A DNA stretch of 64,000 nucleotides, from the NCBI GenBank assembly GCA_902787715.1, contig CADAHQ010000006.1, positions 3,311 through 67,310 of the forward strand. The letters run 5' to 3'. Numbering within the stretch: the stretch's first letter is position 1; each line of letters begins with the position of its first letter. This document shows, piece by piece, positions 35,619-44,412 of this stretch. The DNA is from an uncultured Lachnospiraceae bacterium (GTDB lineage: Bacteria; Bacillota; Clostridia; Lachnospirales; Lachnospiraceae). The notes below the pieces were generated by a model, which made no database searches, had not been told where the DNA came from, and worked only from the letters and a program-made list of their open reading frames with translations. Made by a program: the position numbers and the translations under genes.

Positions 35619-37841
35619 ATGGGTATTTTTAATTCGAACCGGGCAGAGACCGACGTAAAACGGGCGGAGCGGCTGCAGCGGGAATGCAAGGCGCGGAACA
35701 ATCCGCAGGGCAGACAGCTTTCGGAGGCCCTTGCACAGTATCAGGAAGATGAGGAATACCGGGTAATCCGGCCGTTTTCGCTGTTTCTTGACGTGATCGA
35801 GGTTATCCTGGCCAATCCCAATTTCGCCAGAGATACCGGCAAAGACACCCTGCGGTACGGCGAGAACATTTACCGACGCATGTTTTTCATGGACGAAAAC
35901 ACGCCGGAGTTCGAACAGCTCAGCAGGTATTTTCTGGAGATGTTCGACCGGGACGGCGTTGTCGCGCGGCGGTTTTTCCTTCCCGAGTTGTATGATCTCT
36001 TCTTTGAACCGGCCAACTATTTGCGCCTGGTGCGGTTGATGCCGACAACGCGGTTGATTGAAAAAGAGAAAAAGTATATTGTGGACTTTGCGACGCAGAT
36101 TCGCGGGTACTGCTCCAACGAGGAGATGTTTACGACCACGGTTGCCGCTTACGTCGCTCGCATCGCTGCGGAGGAGGACCCAAAGACGGTTGCAACGGAG
36201 ATTTACACCGATTTCCGCCGCCTCCTGGGAATCTATTCCGTGAGCGAGGAGCGCATCGCGACGGCAGAGCAGAAGCTTGACGCCGTGGAGCTTGCAACGG
36301 GGCGGCTTTCCGATACGCTGAACCTTTCGGAAGAGCGCATGCGGGCAGCAGCGCAGCTTTCGGAATCGACACTGAAGACGGTTAAGAACTTTACCGACGG
36401 GGAAGTCGCGAGAGTCACATCCCGCGTCAATTCCCTGACGGATACCATGCGGAAGGAGCATGCCGCATTTGTCGAAAACCAGCAGGCGATTGTGTTTGCG
36501 CAGAGGGACGAGCTTATAAACAGCGTCGTCTCGGAGAGCCGGGAAAAACTCACGGAGCTTCGCAAGGAGGCCGACGGTATCTCCGCTAAGCTTCGGGAGG
36601 AGATTCTCTGGGCGAACCGGGAGTCCGCTTCGGTAATTGCCAAAACCGACGAATTCCTACGGGACAACACCCGGATTCAGGAGGTGTTTGCAAACGCAGA
36701 TGAGAGCCGCGAGCTGAGCCGGAAGATTGACAAGCTCATGGTCCTTAACGACACTCCTGTTAACACCGCGCAGCATGCGGCAAATGCACCCGCAGAGGCA
36801 AGCCCGGTAGATTTCGCCGGCACGGGAGCCGCGGCGGGAGTGTATCTTGCGGGCCCGCGGGAAGTCGGGCATTTTCCGGAGATCCCCGAGGAGCGGGAGA
36901 TTCCGCCCGTAAGCCCTCTGCTGGATACGAAGATTCCGTTCCGCGAGCGGTTCGAAACCGCCATGAAGGCGAAGGAAGACATGGCGAATCAGGGCGTTTT
37001 GTTCCACCGGATGTTCGACGATGTGCTGGCGGCGGTCATGGAGAACTCGAACCCCTACCTGATCGGTCCTTCCGGCTGCGGAAAGACGTATATGGTAAGG
37101 CAGATTGCATCGATTCTTTCCCTCGATTATGTGGACATCGGATACATCAACGAGGAATATGACATCCTCGGCTTCCAGACCGCCAACGGCGGCTACAGCA
37201 GACCGAACTTTTATCGTTGCTACAAATACGGCAAGATTGCATTTTGCGACGAGCTGGACAACGGCAACAGCCGCGCCACGGTGAAGCTGAATTCCTTCCT
37301 GACCAACACGGAGGAGGCGAGCTACAGCTTCCCGAACGGGGAAAATGTACCGCGCCACCCGAATTTCCGGATTGTGGCTGCGGGCAACACCACCGGCAAC
37401 GGCGCGGACGAGAATTACAACTCCCGCGAGAAGATCGAGGAATCGGTACAGCAGCGTTTCACGCCGATCTACGTCGGCTATGACAACCGGATGGAAGAGG
37501 AGATCATGATTGATTATCCCGAGTGGTTCCGGTTCCTGGTGGCATTCCGCGCCGCGACGGACGCCTGGACGAAGCACACCCACGCGGGTGCCGCCGGCAT
37601 CATCACGACCCGCGATGCCTCCAAAATATGCCGCTATCTGGACAACGGAAGCTTCAGCGCGCAGAAGATTCTGGAGTACGAATTTATCCAGACAAAGGAT
37701 GAGGAATATCTGGAGTTTTTGGATAAAAACCTTCGCGACCAGCTGGCGAGGATGACGAAGCCCTGCGCGGAGATTTACAAGCTGTTCCACGACCGGGTAC
37801 AGGAGATTATCACGGGGAAGGATACCCTTCGCACCGTGTGA
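35619..37841 (+). CDS. AAA+ ATPase (MoxR/AAA_5 type) with long N-terminal coiled-coil region
   Basis: A 740-residue soluble protein. Residues 1-200 are helical with no known match, about 210-385 predict as coiled coil, and a Pro/Ala-rich linker follows. The AAA+ module fills about 450-700: Walker A GPSGCGKT (483-490), Walker B IAFCDELDN (D544, E545), sensor-1 AAGNTTG (N590) and a likely arginine finger in ESVQQRF. The layout resembles dynein-related MoxR-like ATPases that work with VWA proteins. The next gene may supply a VWA-like partner and the fourth gene is TelA. Its substrate is unknown. Confidence 0.88.
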   Translation: MGIFNSNRAETDVKRAERLQRECKARNNPQGRQLSEALAQYQEDEEYRVIRPFSLFLDVIEVILANPNFARDTGKDTLRYGENIYRRMFFMDENTPEFEQLSRYFLEMFDRDGVVARRFFLPELYDLFFEPANYLRLVRLMPTTRLIEKEKKYIVDFATQIRGYCSNEEMFTTTVAAYVARIAAEEDPKTVATEIYTDFRRLLGIYSVSEERIATAEQKLDAVELATGRLSDTLNLSEERMRAAAQLSESTLKTVKNFTDGEVARVTSRVNSLTDTMRKEHAAFVENQQAIVFAQRDELINSVVSESREKLTELRKEADGISAKLREEILWANRESASVIAKTDEFLRDNTRIQEVFANADESRELSRKIDKLMVLNDTPVNTAQHAANAPAEASPVDFAGTGAAAGVYLAGPREVGHFPEIPEEREIPPVSPLLDTKIPFRERFETAMKAKEDMANQGVLFHRMFDDVLAAVMENSNPYLIGPSGCGKTYMVRQIASILSLDYVDIGYINEEYDILGFQTANGGYSRPNFYRCYKYGKIAFCDELDNGNSRATVKLNSFLTNTEEASYSFPNGENVPRHPNFRIVAAGNTTGNGADENYNSREKIEESVQQRFTPIYVGYDNRMEEEIMIDYPEWFRFLVAFRAATDAWTKHTHAGAAGIITTRDASKICRYLDNGSFSAQKILEYEFIQTKDEEYLEFLDKNLRDQLARMTKPCAEIYKLFHDRVQEIITGKDTLRTV

Positions 37842-37856
37842 TGAGGATGAGGAGCA

Positions 37857-38765
37857 ATGGAGGGTAACAGTCTTTCGGAGAGGGAGTTGCGGAGCCTGTC
37901 GGTGGGACAGTTCGGTGCATTTCCCGTATACAATCTGACCTTTGCCTCGGTGCGGGACCTGCGGGGGTTCCTTGCGGGAGCGCCGGAGATGAAGGAAGTG
38001 TTAAGGCGCTCGGAGGATGCGTCCAAAGAGGAACTGGAGAGCTTCCTGAATCTCGCAAAATGCCTGCAGATGGTGAACTTAAAGGCGTCCCGCTCCAACG
38101 CGGCAGAGCCTGCATTTGTCGGGAATCGGCCAAACGTGCCGGCCTATGTCGCAGGTGCGCCCAAGAATATGTACCGGATTGCCCGCGCAAAGGAGAAGAA
38201 GGTCGTGCAGGTGCTGATTAACCTCACGTACGCGGGGAACACCACGGCGGCGCAGATTAGAAACCGCGGCATTCTTGCACTGAACCTGGTGCGCGTGCTG
38301 GAGCAGAACGGGTATATCGTTGATTTCCGGGCATTTGAAGCAACCTTCGAGGATAATGCGGTCTGCCTGTGCGACGTCGTGCTGAAAAAGCCCGGCGGGA
38401 AGCTGAATCCGGAGAGCTGCTATTACCCCCTTTGCGAACAGCTGGTTTTGCGCCACGCGGTGGGGCTTTTACAGAAGATGAGCCTTCGGATCAAGCCGGA
38501 GGAATCCAGCGGGAGGCTTTCCGACGAGAAGCTTGCGGAGCTTTTGCTTCTCAACCGGCAGTGGAAGATTTCCCTCGGAAACGGTCCCGCGGCAAATGCA
38601 TCCCCCAATAAAGGGAAGCCCGGCCGGCGCCAGATCTTTCTCGGGACGCCCGCAAGCCTCGGGATCACCGGCGGAGACATCTACCGGGATGCCGACAGCT
38701 TTTTACGAAGCCTGAAGCTTGCGGACATGATAACGGTACCGAAATATGAGTCGGAAGAGGAGTGA
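37857..38765 (+). CDS. hypothetical protein with a possible VWA-like fold lacking the metal site
   Basis: A 302-residue protein starting 15 bases after the AAA+ gene. The core (VVQVLINLTYAGNTTAAQIR, then ALNLVRVLEQNGYIVDFRAF) has the strand-loop-helix-strand order of a von Willebrand A domain, but the metal motif DxSxS is replaced by NLTYAG. It resembles phage and bacterial proteins grouped as DUF7192-like; I am not certain of that assignment. MoxR-type ATPases usually have a VWA partner, which supports this reading. No membrane segment or signal peptide. The stop overlaps the region of the next start. Confidence 0.6.
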   Translation: MEGNSLSERELRSLSVGQFGAFPVYNLTFASVRDLRGFLAGAPEMKEVLRRSEDASKEELESFLNLAKCLQMVNLKASRSNAAEPAFVGNRPNVPAYVAGAPKNMYRIARAKEKKVVQVLINLTYAGNTTAAQIRNRGILALNLVRVLEQNGYIVDFRAFEATFEDNAVCLCDVVLKKPGGKLNPESCYYPLCEQLVLRHAVGLLQKMSLRIKPEESSGRLSDEKLAELLLLNRQWKISLGNGPAANASPNKGKPGRRQIFLGTPASLGITGGDIYRDADSFLRSLKLADMITVPKYESEEE

Positions 38766-38767
38766 CA

Positions 38768-39805
38768 ATGGACGAAAAAACTGAAGTGAAATACCTGCGG
38801 GTGCTGGTGGACAACGGATTCTCCGATGTCCCGGAGAGCCGCCTTCCGGAGATCGAAGCGGCGCTTGCAGAGCTGGATGTGTCAAACATCGGCAGCATCA
38901 CAAGCTTCGGAAGCGATACCCAGAAGCATATGGCGGAGCTGTCCCAGCTGGTAATCAACAACTTAAACTCCTCGAGCGTAAACAATGTCGATGAGCTGAT
39001 GCAAAAGACCATCGAAACCTTGGTGGATATCAACGACAATCCCCCGGAAAATACCCCCGCCATCCTCTTTTGGAAAAAGCGAAATCGGTCGGTTGCGGTG
39101 CGGAAGCAATACGATGAGGCCTCCCGGAACGTGGATCGGATTGCGCAGGTTTTGGAGGACCATCAGGTGCGGCTTCTTCGGGACTGCGGACTTTTAAACC
39201 AGCTCTTTTCCCTGAATGAGGAGTATTACCACGAGGCGGCCATCAAGATTGCCGCCGTAAAACTGAAGGCGGATGAGCTTCGTGCGGAGGTTATCGCGGG
39301 GGACGGTGCCGTGGAGGACACGTGGCGAAACACGATTATCGACCGGCTGGAGCGGAGAGCCACCGAGCTTGCCACAACCCGGGTGATTTCCCGTCAACAG
39401 GCGGCACAGATTCGTATGCTGCAGGCGAATTTTGCGATGATTGCCGACAAGCTGCAGTCTGCGCTCTACACCACGATTCCGCTTTGGAAGAGCCAGATTG
39501 TGCTGGCACTCGGTGCGGAGCATGCGAGGGCGGCGCTGCAGACCGACCGCTCCGTCAATGAGATGACGAACCGTCTTCTGGTGCAGAACGCGCAGAATCT
39601 TAAAAATGTAACAGTGGAAACCCAGAAGGCCTACGGGGAAAACAGCATCCGGCCGGAGACGTTAGCGGAGATGAACCGGTCCCTCATCGAAAGCTTCGAC
39701 GAGGTGATGCGCATCCAGAGCGAGAACCGGATCAAGAGGGAGTCCGCGGAGCAGGAGCTTTCCCGAATCGACCGGGAGCTTTCGTCAGGTATTCTCCGCG
39801 ACTGA
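38768..39805 (+). CDS. TelA family protein (toxic anion resistance)
   Basis: A 345-residue soluble protein of the TelA/KlaA family, recognisable from LNQLFSLNEEYYHEAAIKIA, then TRVISRQQAAQIRMLQANFA and TIPLWKSQIVLALGAEHAR. It is mostly helical. TelA was named for tellurite resistance, but its true role is unclear; it is often linked with Ter stress-response genes. Here it follows an AAA+ and a VWA-like gene with no gap, so a common complex is likely. I start at ATG 38768 after a GAGGAG; a GTG at 38762 would add two residues. Confidence 0.9.
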   Translation: MDEKTEVKYLRVLVDNGFSDVPESRLPEIEAALAELDVSNIGSITSFGSDTQKHMAELSQLVINNLNSSSVNNVDELMQKTIETLVDINDNPPENTPAILFWKKRNRSVAVRKQYDEASRNVDRIAQVLEDHQVRLLRDCGLLNQLFSLNEEYYHEAAIKIAAVKLKADELRAEVIAGDGAVEDTWRNTIIDRLERRATELATTRVISRQQAAQIRMLQANFAMIADKLQSALYTTIPLWKSQIVLALGAEHARAALQTDRSVNEMTNRLLVQNAQNLKNVTVETQKAYGENSIRPETLAEMNRSLIESFDEVMRIQSENRIKRESAEQELSRIDRELSSGILRD

Positions 39806-39818
39806 CGCGCGAATCCGA

Positions 39819-39847
39819 TTGACAACAACGGCAAAGGTTGTTACACT
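39819..39847 (+). promoter_or_regulatory. sigma-A promoter of the phosphatase/shikimate kinase gene
   Basis: TTGACA (39819-39824), 17-base spacer and TACACT (39842-39847). The spacer contains the inverted repeat AACAAC-N7-GTTGTT (39824-39842), which could be a repressor site overlapping the promoter. Confidence 0.7.
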
Positions 39848-39882
39848 GTGAAGCGAAAAGATTTACCTGACGGGAGTTACTG

Positions 39883-40914
39883 ATGTTTCGAAGGTTTTAT
39901 CCGGCGGAAATGGCCGAATCCTCCTACGATATCAACTACGAAGAGTTGTATCGGAAGGGGTACCGCGGCCTGATTTACGACATTGACAACACGCTTGTGG
40001 AGCACGGCGCCGACGCGAATGCGGAGGTGGTCGCGCTGTTTCGTCGTCTCAATAAGATCGGCTTCCGCATCTGCCTTCTGTCGAACAACAAGGCCCCCCG
40101 GGTGCGCCGCTTTTACCGAGGAGCGCGCGTCAAGGGCGTAAAACTGCATTACATTTTCAATGCGCAGAAGCCCCGCCGCCGCAACTATTTAAAGGCGATG
40201 GTCCTGATGCGCACCACGAAGAAGAACACGCTCTTTATCGGAGACCAGCTCTTCACGGATGTATACGGGGCGAATCGCTCCGGAATCCGCTCGATTCTCG
40301 TAAAACCGATCAACAAGGCGGAGGAGGTGCAGATTGTCGCCAAGCGGAAGCTTGAGCGCATCGTGATGCATTTCTACCGTAGGAACCGTTGGGAGAAGAT
40401 GCATCAGCTGAACGTCGTTTTGATTGGATTTGCCGGGTGCGGTAAGAGTACGGTCGGGGAGCTTCTGGCGAAGGAGATGGGCTTTGATTTCATCGATACC
40501 GACCGCTATATTGAGGAAAAGGTCGGCATGACCATCTCGGAAATCTTTAAAACCAAAGGAGAAGAGTATTTCCGGGATCTTGAGAGCATGGCGCTAAAGG
40601 GAATTCTGAAATCCCGGACGCACACGGTGATTGCCGCCGGGTCCGGAATGCCGATCCGGCAGAAGAACCAGAAGATGCTTCGAAAACTGGGAACCGTCGT
40701 TTACCTAAACGGAAGCGAAGAGGAGATGAACAAGCGCATGATGACGTTGGACCTCTCCGAAAGGCCGGTTCTGGCTGCGGAGAAGACGGACGAGGACCGG
40801 AAGCAGCTTTTCCTGCGCTGGCGTTTTGTCTATCCGATGGTTGCTCACCGGACTGTGGATATTGACGACCGCACCGCGGAACAGGTCGCGGATGCGGTGA
40901 AGGATGCCCTGTAG
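39883..40914 (+). CDS. YqeG-type HAD phosphatase fused to shikimate kinase
   Basis: A 343-residue two-domain protein. Residues 1 to about 170 are a YqeG family HAD IIIA phosphatase (catalytic DIDNTL with D33 and D35, LSNNK, FIGDQLFTDVYGAN). Residues about 174-343 are shikimate kinase: P-loop GFAGCGKST (182-190), DFIDTDRYIEE, EYFRDLES and the lid RPVL. The usual GGG substrate motif is GSG here. The kinase phosphorylates shikimate in aromatic amino acid synthesis, matching the next gene aroQ. The fusion is intact, with no stop between domains. The role of the phosphatase half is unknown. Confidence 0.9.
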   Translation: MFRRFYPAEMAESSYDINYEELYRKGYRGLIYDIDNTLVEHGADANAEVVALFRRLNKIGFRICLLSNNKAPRVRRFYRGARVKGVKLHYIFNAQKPRRRNYLKAMVLMRTTKKNTLFIGDQLFTDVYGANRSGIRSILVKPINKAEEVQIVAKRKLERIVMHFYRRNRWEKMHQLNVVLIGFAGCGKSTVGELLAKEMGFDFIDTDRYIEEKVGMTISEIFKTKGEEYFRDLESMALKGILKSRTHTVIAAGSGMPIRQKNQKMLRKLGTVVYLNGSEEEMNKRMMTLDLSERPVLAAEKTDEDRKQLFLRWRFVYPMVAHRTVDIDDRTAEQVADAVKDAL

Positions 40915-40940
40915 GCGAGGGCACGAGGAAAGGAGAAGAA

Positions 40941-41405
40941 ATGGCACCGGTTAAAACATTGTTGGTTGTGAACGGACCGAATCTCACGATGCTCGGACGA
41001 AGAGAGCCGACCATCTACGGCAGTGAGACTTATGAGGATCTGCAGAATTTTCTGCGGGCGGAAGCCGCGAAGCGTGGGTATCTTGTGGAAATCTTCCAGA
41101 GCAACTCCGAGGGGGAGATTGTGACGCGGTTAAACCGCGCGATGTCCGGCAGATACAGCGGAATTATCATCAATCCCGCGGCTTACACTCACTACAGCTA
41201 TGCGATTTACGACGCTCTGCTGATGCTTTCGGCACCGAAGGTTGAGGTGCATCTTTCGAATATTTACAACCGCGAATCCTTCCGGAGTCAGAGCGTGACC
41301 GCGGGAGCCTGCGACCGGCAGATCTTCGGCAGAGGCTTCTTCAGCTATGCGGATGCGATGGATGTGATTACGATGATTCTTGACGAGCGCGCGAAGGGGC
41401 AGTAG
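40941..41405 (+). CDS. aroQ: type II 3-dehydroquinate dehydratase
   Basis: A 154-residue enzyme of the type II dehydroquinase family: VVNGPNLTMLGRREPTIYG (catalytic Arg and Tyr), then QSNSEGEIV, IINPAAYTHYS and VEVHLSNIYNRE with the active-site His. It dehydrates 3-dehydroquinate to 3-dehydroshikimate, the shikimate pathway step before the reduction that feeds shikimate kinase. It forms a dodecamer in known members. It lies 26 bases after the kinase fusion, with AAAGGAG upstream, so the two steps are co-expressed. Confidence 0.96.
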   Translation: MAPVKTLLVVNGPNLTMLGRREPTIYGSETYEDLQNFLRAEAAKRGYLVEIFQSNSEGEIVTRLNRAMSGRYSGIIINPAAYTHYSYAIYDALLMLSAPKVEVHLSNIYNRESFRSQSVTAGACDRQIFGRGFFSYADAMDVITMILDERAKGQ

Positions 41406-41482
41406 GCTTCGCGGCGATACAGGCGCCCACAGGGCGCGCGACGGCGCAAAGATGCGTCAAATGCGATTACAGGGGAATTGTT

Positions 41483-42559
41483 ATGAAGACTTGGGAACGT
41501 GCACTGCCGGTTCTTTCGGACCTCTCGGTAGATGCGATGATTGTGAAGGACATGGCCAATGTCCGTTATTTGAGCGGGTACAAAAACGATACCGGTGAGC
41601 TGTTGCTTTTTGCGGACGGCAGCGCGTATCTTCTTACGGACTTCCGTTTTCTGATTCAGGCCCGGGCGGAGGCGAAGGACTGTGAAGTCTGCGACATCGC
41701 CGGGACCACGTACGCCGCATTGACGGCGAAGCTTCTGACGGAGCACAGCGCAGCGAGCGTCGCGTTCGAGCGGGATGCGGTGAATTTCCGGGAGTATGAG
41801 GAGTTTGCGCGGGAGTGCACCCAGCGCCTGGTTCCCGCGGACAACGTGCTGATTGATCTTCGGAAGGTGAAAACCACGGAGGAGCTGGTGCTTCTTCGCC
41901 GCGCGGAGAGCATCGGAGACGAGGCATTTGCAAGGATTCTTAAGGACCTCCGTCCCGGGGTGACGGAGACCGAGATTGCGGCGAAGCTTACGTACTACAT
42001 GTGCGAAGCCGGCGCTTCCGGCAATTCCTTCCCGCCCATTGTGGCCTCCGGCGTGAATTCGTCGATGCCCCATGCCATGCCGGGCGCGAAGCCGCTTGCG
42101 GAGGGCGATTTCGTCACGATGGACTTCGGCTGCGTGTACGAAGGGTACTGCTCGGACATGACCCGCACGGTGGTTTTGGGCCGCGCGGATGCGAAGCAGC
42201 GGGAGATTTACGAGACGGTTCTGCGGGCGCAGACCGAGACTTTGGCGGCGCTGCACGCAGGTATGCGCGGGAAAGAAATCGACGCGGTTGCGCGGGATAT
42301 CATCAACGCGGCAGGTTTCGAGGGGTGCTTCGGGCACGGCCTCGGACACAGCGTGGGGTTGGAGATTCACGAGCCGCCCTATGCGAACTACCGGAGCGAC
42401 GAGATCGTGAAGGCCGGCATGCTGATGACGGTGGAGCCCGGCATCTATATCGACGGCTTCGGCGGCGTCCGGATCGAGGATCTCACGGTGGTTACGGAGG
42501 AGGGACACGAGAATCTGGCCCATTCCCCGAAGGAATTGATTGAGATTCCGGTGCGGTAA
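41483..42559 (+). CDS. M24 family Xaa-Pro aminopeptidase
   Basis: A 358-residue enzyme with the creatinase-like N-terminal domain (about 1-125) and the pita-bread M24 domain. Metal ligands are visible in VTMDFGCVYEGYCSDMTRTV (two Asp), HGLGHSVGLEIHEPP (His), LMTVEPGIY (Glu) and IEDLTVV (Glu). It removes N-terminal residues preceding proline in the cytoplasm. The order aroQ, aminopeptidase, efp is conserved in many Firmicutes. Ribosome site AGGGGA precedes the ATG. Confidence 0.94.
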   Translation: MKTWERALPVLSDLSVDAMIVKDMANVRYLSGYKNDTGELLLFADGSAYLLTDFRFLIQARAEAKDCEVCDIAGTTYAALTAKLLTEHSAASVAFERDAVNFREYEEFARECTQRLVPADNVLIDLRKVKTTEELVLLRRAESIGDEAFARILKDLRPGVTETEIAAKLTYYMCEAGASGNSFPPIVASGVNSSMPHAMPGAKPLAEGDFVTMDFGCVYEGYCSDMTRTVVLGRADAKQREIYETVLRAQTETLAALHAGMRGKEIDAVARDIINAAGFEGCFGHGLGHSVGLEIHEPPYANYRSDEIVKAGMLMTVEPGIYIDGFGGVRIEDLTVVTEEGHENLAHSPKELIEIPVR

Positions 42560-42592
42560 GGGAAAGAATTTTCGCATTTTTCGAAAAAAATG

Positions 42593-42621
42593 TTGCAAAC
42601 CATGCGCAAATAGGATAAACT
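42593..42621 (+). promoter_or_regulatory. sigma-A promoter of efp
   Basis: TTGCAA (42593-42598) and TAAACT (42616-42621), 17-base spacer, 43 bases before the start codon. Confidence 0.65.
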
Positions 42622-42664
42622 TACCTCAACTATGTAGAAATGTTTCTTTGAAGGAGGAACTTTT

Positions 42665-43222
42665 ATGCTGTCAGCAGGAGAATTCAGAAACGGCGTAACC
42701 CTGGAGATTGATAATGCGGTTTATCAGGTTGTCGAGTTTCAGCACGTAAAGCCCGGCAAGGGAGCCGCTTTCGTTCGTACGAAGCTGAAGGATATCAAGA
42801 ACGGAGGCGTTGTTGAAAGAACCTTCCGTCCTACTGAGAAATTCCCTCAGGCACACATCGAAAGACTGGATATGCAGTATCTCTATGAAGACGGAGATAT
42901 GTATAACTTCATGAATACGGAGACGTATGATCAGATTGCGATGACGGCCGAGCAGGTCGGCGACGCACTCAAGTTCGTCAAGGAGAACGAGATGGTCAAG
43001 ATGCTTTCGCATCAGGGTCAGGTATTTGCCATCGAGCCTCCGATGTTTGTTGAGCTTCAGATCACATCCACGGAGCCCGGTTTCAAGGGTGATACCGCTA
43101 CGGGTGCTACGAAGCCTGCAATTGTGGAGACCGGTGCAACCGTACTGGTTCCGCTCTTTGTCAACGAAGGCGAGGTTATTCAGATCGATACGCGTACCGG
43201 AGAGTATATGAAGCGTGTTTGA
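42665..43222 (+). CDS. efp: elongation factor P
   Basis: A 185-residue protein with the three beta-barrel domains of EF-P. The N-terminal loop reads [15 protein letters not shown], with Lys (about residue 32) at the tip that is modified in many species. The OB domain ends with [14 protein letters not shown], the standard C-terminus. It binds the ribosome between the P and E sites and relieves stalls at polyproline stretches. This is relevant here, since several neighbours have Pro-rich linkers. AAGGAGG precedes the start. No modification enzyme gene is nearby. Confidence 0.97.
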   Translation: MLSAGEFRNGVTLEIDNAVYQVVEFQHVKPGKGAAFVRTKLKDIKNGGVVERTFRPTEKFPQAHIERLDMQYLYEDGDMYNFMNTETYDQIAMTAEQVGDALKFVKENEMVKMLSHQGQVFAIEPPMFVELQITSTEPGFKGDTATGATKPAIVETGATVLVPLFVNEGEVIQIDTRTGEYMKRV

Positions 43223-43239
43223 TGTAATGTAATCTTCAG

Positions 43240-43267
43240 ATCCCGGGAGTACGCTCCCGGGATTTTT
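43240..43267 (+). terminator. rho-independent terminator of efp
   Basis: A perfect 10-bp stem (ATCCCGGGAG / CTCCCGGGAT) with TACG loop and TTTT. Confidence 0.92.
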
Positions 43268-43308
43268 CGTGCTTTTTTTCTTAAAATACGTGTTTTTCGG
43301 AGGTTGCC

Positions 43309-44160
43309 ATGGCTATTCGTATCGTGTCCGACAGTACCAGTGATCTTTCCAAGGAGCAGATTGACCGGTACGGAATTACGATCCTTCCGCTGTGTATCAT
43401 CATGGACGGAAAGAGCTACTACGACTGGGAGGAGATTACCCCGACAGAGATTTACGCCTGGGCAGACGCGAACAAGACGACGCCGAAGACGGCGGCCGTC
43501 ACCTTTGAAATTCTCGAGCAGCGTCTGACTCCCATGATGGAGGCGGGAGATGACATCATCTTCATCGGTATTTCCGAGGATATGAGCACCACCTGCAACG
43601 TCGTTCGGATGTTTGCCGACGAGCATGAATACAAGCGGCTATTCGTCATCAATTCCGAGAACCTTTCCACCGGTATCGGCCTGCAGGTTCTCAAGGCAGC
43701 GGAGATGGCGGAGGCGGGAAGCAGCACGGAGGAGATTGTCGAGGCCATCAGCGCCGCAAGAGGCCGCGTTCGCGCAAGCTTTATCGTGGATACCCTTACG
43801 TATCTTGCCCGCGGCGGTCGCTGCAAGGCAACGACGGCTTTCTTAGGCAATGCGTTGAAGATTCACCCGATGATTTCCGTTGTGGACGGCAAGATGGGCG
43901 TAGCCAAGAAATACCGCGGCAACATGATTTCGTCGATGGAGCACTATATGGCCGACCTCGCGGAGGAGTTGAACAACGCGGAGACGAAGCGCGTGTTCAT
44001 CACCCACTCCCAGGGCGACCCTGCGACGGTGGAGCGCGCGAGGGCGTTTCTGTCGGGAATGAACCGCTTTGAGGAGATCTGTGAAACCAAGGCCGGCGGT
44101 GTCATCTCAAGCCACTGCGGACCGAAGACCATCGGCATTTTGTATTACGTGAAGGAATGA
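43309..44160 (+). CDS. DegV family fatty-acid binding protein
   Basis: A 283-residue DegV protein, beginning IRIVSDSTSDLSKEQ and carrying the conserved ASFIVDTLTYLARGGR segment and the C-terminal GGVISSHCGPKTIGILYY. The family binds a fatty acid between two domains and includes FakB, which presents the fatty acid to FakA for phosphorylation; no fakA gene is in the window. Cytoplasmic. GGAGG lies just before the ATG. It stands alone between two terminators. Confidence 0.93.
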   Translation: MAIRIVSDSTSDLSKEQIDRYGITILPLCIIMDGKSYYDWEEITPTEIYAWADANKTTPKTAAVTFEILEQRLTPMMEAGDDIIFIGISEDMSTTCNVVRMFADEHEYKRLFVINSENLSTGIGLQVLKAAEMAEAGSSTEEIVEAISAARGRVRASFIVDTLTYLARGGRCKATTAFLGNALKIHPMISVVDGKMGVAKKYRGNMISSMEHYMADLAEELNNAETKRVFITHSQGDPATVERARAFLSGMNRFEEICETKAGGVISSHCGPKTIGILYYVKE

Positions 44161-44236
44161 TTGCGGATGCATTTGCCGAAGGGTTACGGAGGCGGATGCG
44201 TACGGTTTGCGAAAAGATATGCGGAGAATGATACTT

Positions 44237-44271
44237 GCGCCTGCGGGAGAAGAGCCCGCGGGCGCTTTTTT
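44237..44271 (+). terminator. rho-independent terminator after the DegV gene
   Basis: An 11-bp stem (GCGCCTGCGGG / CCCGCGGGCGC, one wobble), 7-base loop and six T. Confidence 0.88.
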
Positions 44272-44294
44272 CTGTGATGCAGATGGCTAAAAGG

Positions 44295-44323
44295 TTGCTA
44301 TTTGACGAGAAGTGTGGTAGAAT
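44295..44323 (+). promoter_or_regulatory. probable promoter of the cdaA operon
   Basis: TTGCTA (44295-44300) and TAGAAT (44318-44323) with a 17-base spacer. The leader of about 80 bases that follows contains small hairpins (GCCTC-AGGGGG-GAGGC at about 44360-44375 and one ending before the start); it matches no riboswitch I know. Confidence 0.6.
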
Positions 44324-44412
44324 AACTCATACTATGAGTACTGTCGGGAAGTGTGCCCGGACGCCTCAGGGGGGAGGCAGCAGGCAGACGGTTCTCGGAA
44401 ACCGAGGTAACT

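Noticed and set aside
44335-44412. Cyclic di-GMP or other known riboswitch
   Set aside because: The conserved core sequences of GEMM, SAM, glycine and guanidine riboswitches are not present.
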